Part shown: piece by piece, positions 5,467 to 6,894 of the stretch | Layout of the letters: the number at the start of each line of letters is the position of its first letter | How positions within the stretch are numbered: position 1 is the stretch's first letter | Assembly: GCA_903831545.1 (NCBI GenBank) | Contig: CAIKYI010000560.1 | Span: 1-6,894 of the forward strand | Direction: 5' to 3' | Source: an uncultured Methylobacter sp. | GTDB lineage: Bacteria; Pseudomonadota; Gammaproteobacteria; Methylococcales; Methylomonadaceae | DNA: 6,894 nt | Translations under genes and position numbers: made by a program | The notes under the pieces: generated by a model | The model's input: only the letters and a program-made list of their open reading frames with translations | What the model was told of the DNA's origin: nothing | Databases searched by the model: none

Positions 5467-5571
5467 TTATCCTTTAAAAACTACAAAAACAGAATTAATA
5501 GTAGAAATAGATAACCCCTCTGTCTCAAACAGTAACTCGATAGCCAATGGTGTTACATATTGATTATTCAT
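5467..5571 (-). CDS. 34-residue leader ORF ahead of the HfaA-like genes
   Basis: This small ORF begins MNNQYVTPLAIELLFE and ends SVFVVFKG. AAGGTG lies eight bases before the ATG, the best ribosome binding site type in the operon. The stop codon overlaps the AAGG of the next gene's ribosome binding site, only 11 bp before that gene's ATG. This tight fit argues for real translation and coupling. It has no signal peptide, no transmembrane helix at the start and no cysteine. The N-terminal Y-x-T-P...E-L-L-F-E-x-E-G pattern recalls short peptides of unknown function or peptide precursors, but I would not assign one. It could be a regulatory leader peptide, a small cytoplasmic helper or a fortuitous ORF. 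Confidence 0.5.
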   Translation of the reverse strand: MNNQYVTPLAIELLFETEGLSISTINSVFVVFKG

Positions 5572-5667
5572 AACTATTCACCTTAATTTGTTTGTTGCTA
5601 TGTTTAAATAACTTACATCAGACACCTTGTTATCCAGCTACAATGTTCTGACTGACATTTGTTATAA

Positions 5668-5683
5668 AGCAAACCGTGGGCCA
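5668..5683 (-). promoter_or_regulatory. Sigma-54-type -24/-12 promoter of the operon
   Basis: The minus strand reads TGGCCCACGGTTTGCT. GG (5682-5681) and GC (5670-5669) have exactly the -24/-12 spacing, and the match to TGGCAC-N5-TTGC is broken only by A to C at the fifth base. The transcription start would fall near 5657, about 86 bases before the leader ORF. Paired repeats at about -100 and -142 fit binding sites of an enhancer-binding activator. This is a pattern match, not proof. Confidence 0.6.
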
Positions 5684-5746
5684 TATTGTATTTTTTATTT
5701 ATTTTCAACGACTTATCATTAAATAAAGGCCATAAGCCAAACATGG

Positions 5747-5780
5747 AAAATGACAACCACGTCACATAAACTGACAGTAT
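5747..5780. promoter_or_regulatory. Upstream activator-type repeat, proximal copy
   Basis: This 34-bp unit contains TGAC-N6-GTCA (5751-5764) and, overlapping it, GTCACATAAACTGAC (5761-5775). The same unit recurs 42 bp to the right. Its first palindrome is centred about 100 bp upstream of the predicted sigma-54 start site, a usual distance for enhancer-like sites. Confidence 0.6.
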
Positions 5781-5788
5781 GCTGATTA

Positions 5789-5822
5789 AAAATGACAAAT
5801 ACGTCACACAAACTGACAATAT
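5789..5822. promoter_or_regulatory. Upstream activator-type repeat, distal copy
   Basis: This second copy of the 34-bp unit has its GTCA-N7-TGAC box at 5803-5817 (GTCACACAAACTGAC). The offset from the proximal copy is 42 bp, four turns of the helix, so bound proteins would sit on the same face. The two copies differ at only five of 34 positions. Confidence 0.6.
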
Positions 5823-6076
5823 ATTTACATATTAAATTAAAAATAATGCAGAATCTGTCGTTGCCGCTTCATCCATACAATCTCACGCACCTTTCGGTAG
5901 CCGATACTAAAAATAAATTCCCGTATACTTACTGATTAAGTCCGTCCTAAGCTTTCACCAAACCTGGCTACGGCTAATAGCTACCAACAAGCAATTCAAA
6001 AAACCAATGTACGAGGGGCTTAGGTAATTTTTGGCGAATGATTTAGCGCTTAAGCTTTACTAAATGCAGATTTCTT
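5823..6076. other. Divergent intergenic region without a recognised feature
   Basis: This stretch separates the activator-type repeats from the cyclase promoter. I find no ORF with a ribosome binding site, no tRNA and no riboswitch core. It contains short palindromes such as GCTTAAGC near 6047, and GGTAGC/TAGCTACC fragments that do not make a stable structure. It may hold regulator sites for the cyclase gene. Confidence 0.4.
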
Positions 6077-6105
6077 TTGCACTAGCCAAGATTAGTGAGT
6101 ATTTT
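6077..6105 (+). promoter_or_regulatory. Sigma-70-type promoter of the cyclase gene
   Basis: TTGCAC (6077-6082) and TATTTT (6100-6105) are separated by the ideal 17 bp. The start site would be near 6112, giving a leader of about 45 nt before the proposed TTG start at 6157. Confidence 0.55.
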
Positions 6106-6156
6106 CTGTAAAAACTGCTAGTCTTAATTGAGTGTTTCAACTTTTCAGAGAAAACC

Positions 6157-6894
6157 TTGGAAGAAGATTTAACCACCGACCTGGTCATGCTACAAAGCCA
6201 TTTGGAGACAATGCTTGATCGCGTTCAGAAAAACAGCGCTATCTTGCAAAAGTTTCAGGCCTTTGAAATGCGACTCCTAAAGCTGAACAATCTGGCTGAT
6301 ACTATTGATCATCTGCTAAATGAGGCTAAACATTATTTTGATCTTGATGTCATCAGCTTATGTCTGATCGACGAATCAGGCGAGATAGCCAATACGCTTA
6401 GTAATAAAGGTTTTCCGGCCAGTTCAACTAATGGATTAATTTTGTTGGCTGATGAAACTATCGAATCAAACAACATTCCCTATATTGGCGTGTATAACGA
6501 CACTCAATACGCCGGATTTTTTCCTGACCATGAAATAAAACCTGCCAGTATCGCCATTACCCCCCTTACCCGTCGTAACAAACAACTGGGAACCTTAAGC
6601 CTGGGAAGCTACCAGCCGGATAGATTCGCGGATAATATGGCAACGGATTTTATTGAACACCTCAGTTCAGTGGTCAGCGTTTGCCTGGAAAACAATCTTA
6701 ACGTTGAAGAAATCAGGCGTGTCAGTTATATCGATACCTTAACAGGGGTAAATAACCGACGTTTTTTGGAACAACGGATAGGCGAAGAATTGAGTGGCTG
6801 CCAACGTAATGTCGAACCCTTAGCCTGCCAGTTTTTTGATATAGATTTCTTTAAATCCGTCAATGACCGACATGGCCATCAGGGCGGTGATCAA
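6157..6894 (+). CDS. Sensor diguanylate cyclase (GGDEF), 3' end outside window
   Basis: The frame is open from 6112 to the window edge and gives 246 residues from the TTG at 6157, which follows AGAG by six bases. The next ATG (6187) would cut into the N-terminal helix, so TTG is preferred but uncertain. Residues about 1-45 look like a coiled coil (LQSHLETMLDRVQ...FEMRLLKLNNLADTIDHLL). About 50-185 follow a DUF484/GAF-like sensor pattern (FDLDVISLCLIDESGE; SIAITPLTRRNKQLGTLSLGS). The GGDEF domain begins at YIDTLTGVNNRRFLEQRI, and FFDIDFFKSVNDRHGHQGGD carries the first metal-binding aspartate and the substrate-site region. The GG(D/E)EF signature itself lies beyond the window, so activity cannot be judged. 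Such enzymes make cyclic di-GMP, which promotes adhesion. It is divergent from the adhesin operon. Confidence 0.85.
   Translation, partial: MEEDLTTDLVMLQSHLETMLDRVQKNSAILQKFQAFEMRLLKLNNLADTIDHLLNEAKHYFDLDVISLCLIDESGEIANTLSNKGFPASSTNGLILLADETIESNNIPYIGVYNDTQYAGFFPDHEIKPASIAITPLTRRNKQLGTLSLGSYQPDRFADNMATDFIEHLSSVVSVCLENNLNVEEIRRVSYIDTLTGVNNRRFLEQRIGEELSGCQRNVEPLACQFFDIDFFKSVNDRHGHQGGDQ

Noticed and set aside
5613..5819. 68-codon minus-strand ORF upstream of the operon
   Set aside because: It runs through both activator-type repeats and the -24/-12 element, has no convincing ribosome binding site, and its internal SVxVTxLSF repetition only reflects the DNA repeats.
5747..5822. CRISPR or replication-origin iterons
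   Set aside because: There are only two copies, with an 8-bp gap between units, no Cas or Rep gene, and a position that fits promoter regulation.
5880..6000. Possible cyclic di-GMP riboswitch ahead of the cyclase (CACGCAC, GGTAGC fragments)
   Set aside because: The conserved GEMM core and its paired stems cannot be assembled on either strand.

Overview
The window looks like chromosomal DNA of a Gram-negative proteobacterium, most likely a gammaproteobacterium. The signs are Sec signal peptides, lipoboxes, an outer-membrane CsgG-type secretion lipoprotein, a sigma-54-like promoter, and a diguanylate cyclase with a DUF484/GAF-like sensor region. A methanotroph-type gammaproteobacterium is a guess only.

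Most of the window is one minus-strand locus, read right to left. It starts with a 34-residue leader ORF (5571-5467), then two small secreted HfaA-like proteins with a CGxC motif (5455-5057 and 5030-4608). Next come an HfaB/CsgG-type outer-membrane lipoprotein (4605-3781), two large paralogous secreted repeat proteins with four ~68-residue repeats each (3550-2672 and 2380-1490), a short two-repeat relative (1312-860) and a small proline-rich lipoprotein (812-510). In Caulobacter, HfaA, HfaB and HfaD anchor the adhesive holdfast and HfaB exports the other two. By that analogy this is a CsgG-family secretion system with its own surface-fibre or adhesin substrates. The substrates are duplicated, and no CsgE or CsgF homologue is visible.

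The 700 bases right of the operon hold its control region. There is a well-spaced sigma-54-type -24/-12 element (5683-5668). Upstream of it lie two 34-bp repeats exactly 42 bp apart, each carrying a GTCA-N7-TGAC box. A third box with the same core sits in front of the first repeat protein (3613-3627). Divergent from the operon, the last 738 bases encode the start of a sensor diguanylate cyclase (6157 to beyond 6894), with a good sigma-70 promoter. The arrangement suggests, but does not prove, that a sigma-54 activator and perhaps cyclic di-GMP control the adhesin system.

Between the two large repeat proteins lies a scar that resembles the end of hfaB plus its downstream spacer. This indicates that the adhesin gene was duplicated together with its upstream flank. 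A 34-base perfect-stem hairpin separates the second adhesin from the short one. The left end (1-509) has no convincing gene. It holds a ~157-bp long-inverted-repeat element that looks like a MITE or IS remnant (107-263) and a nested hairpin region just after the operon (422-501).
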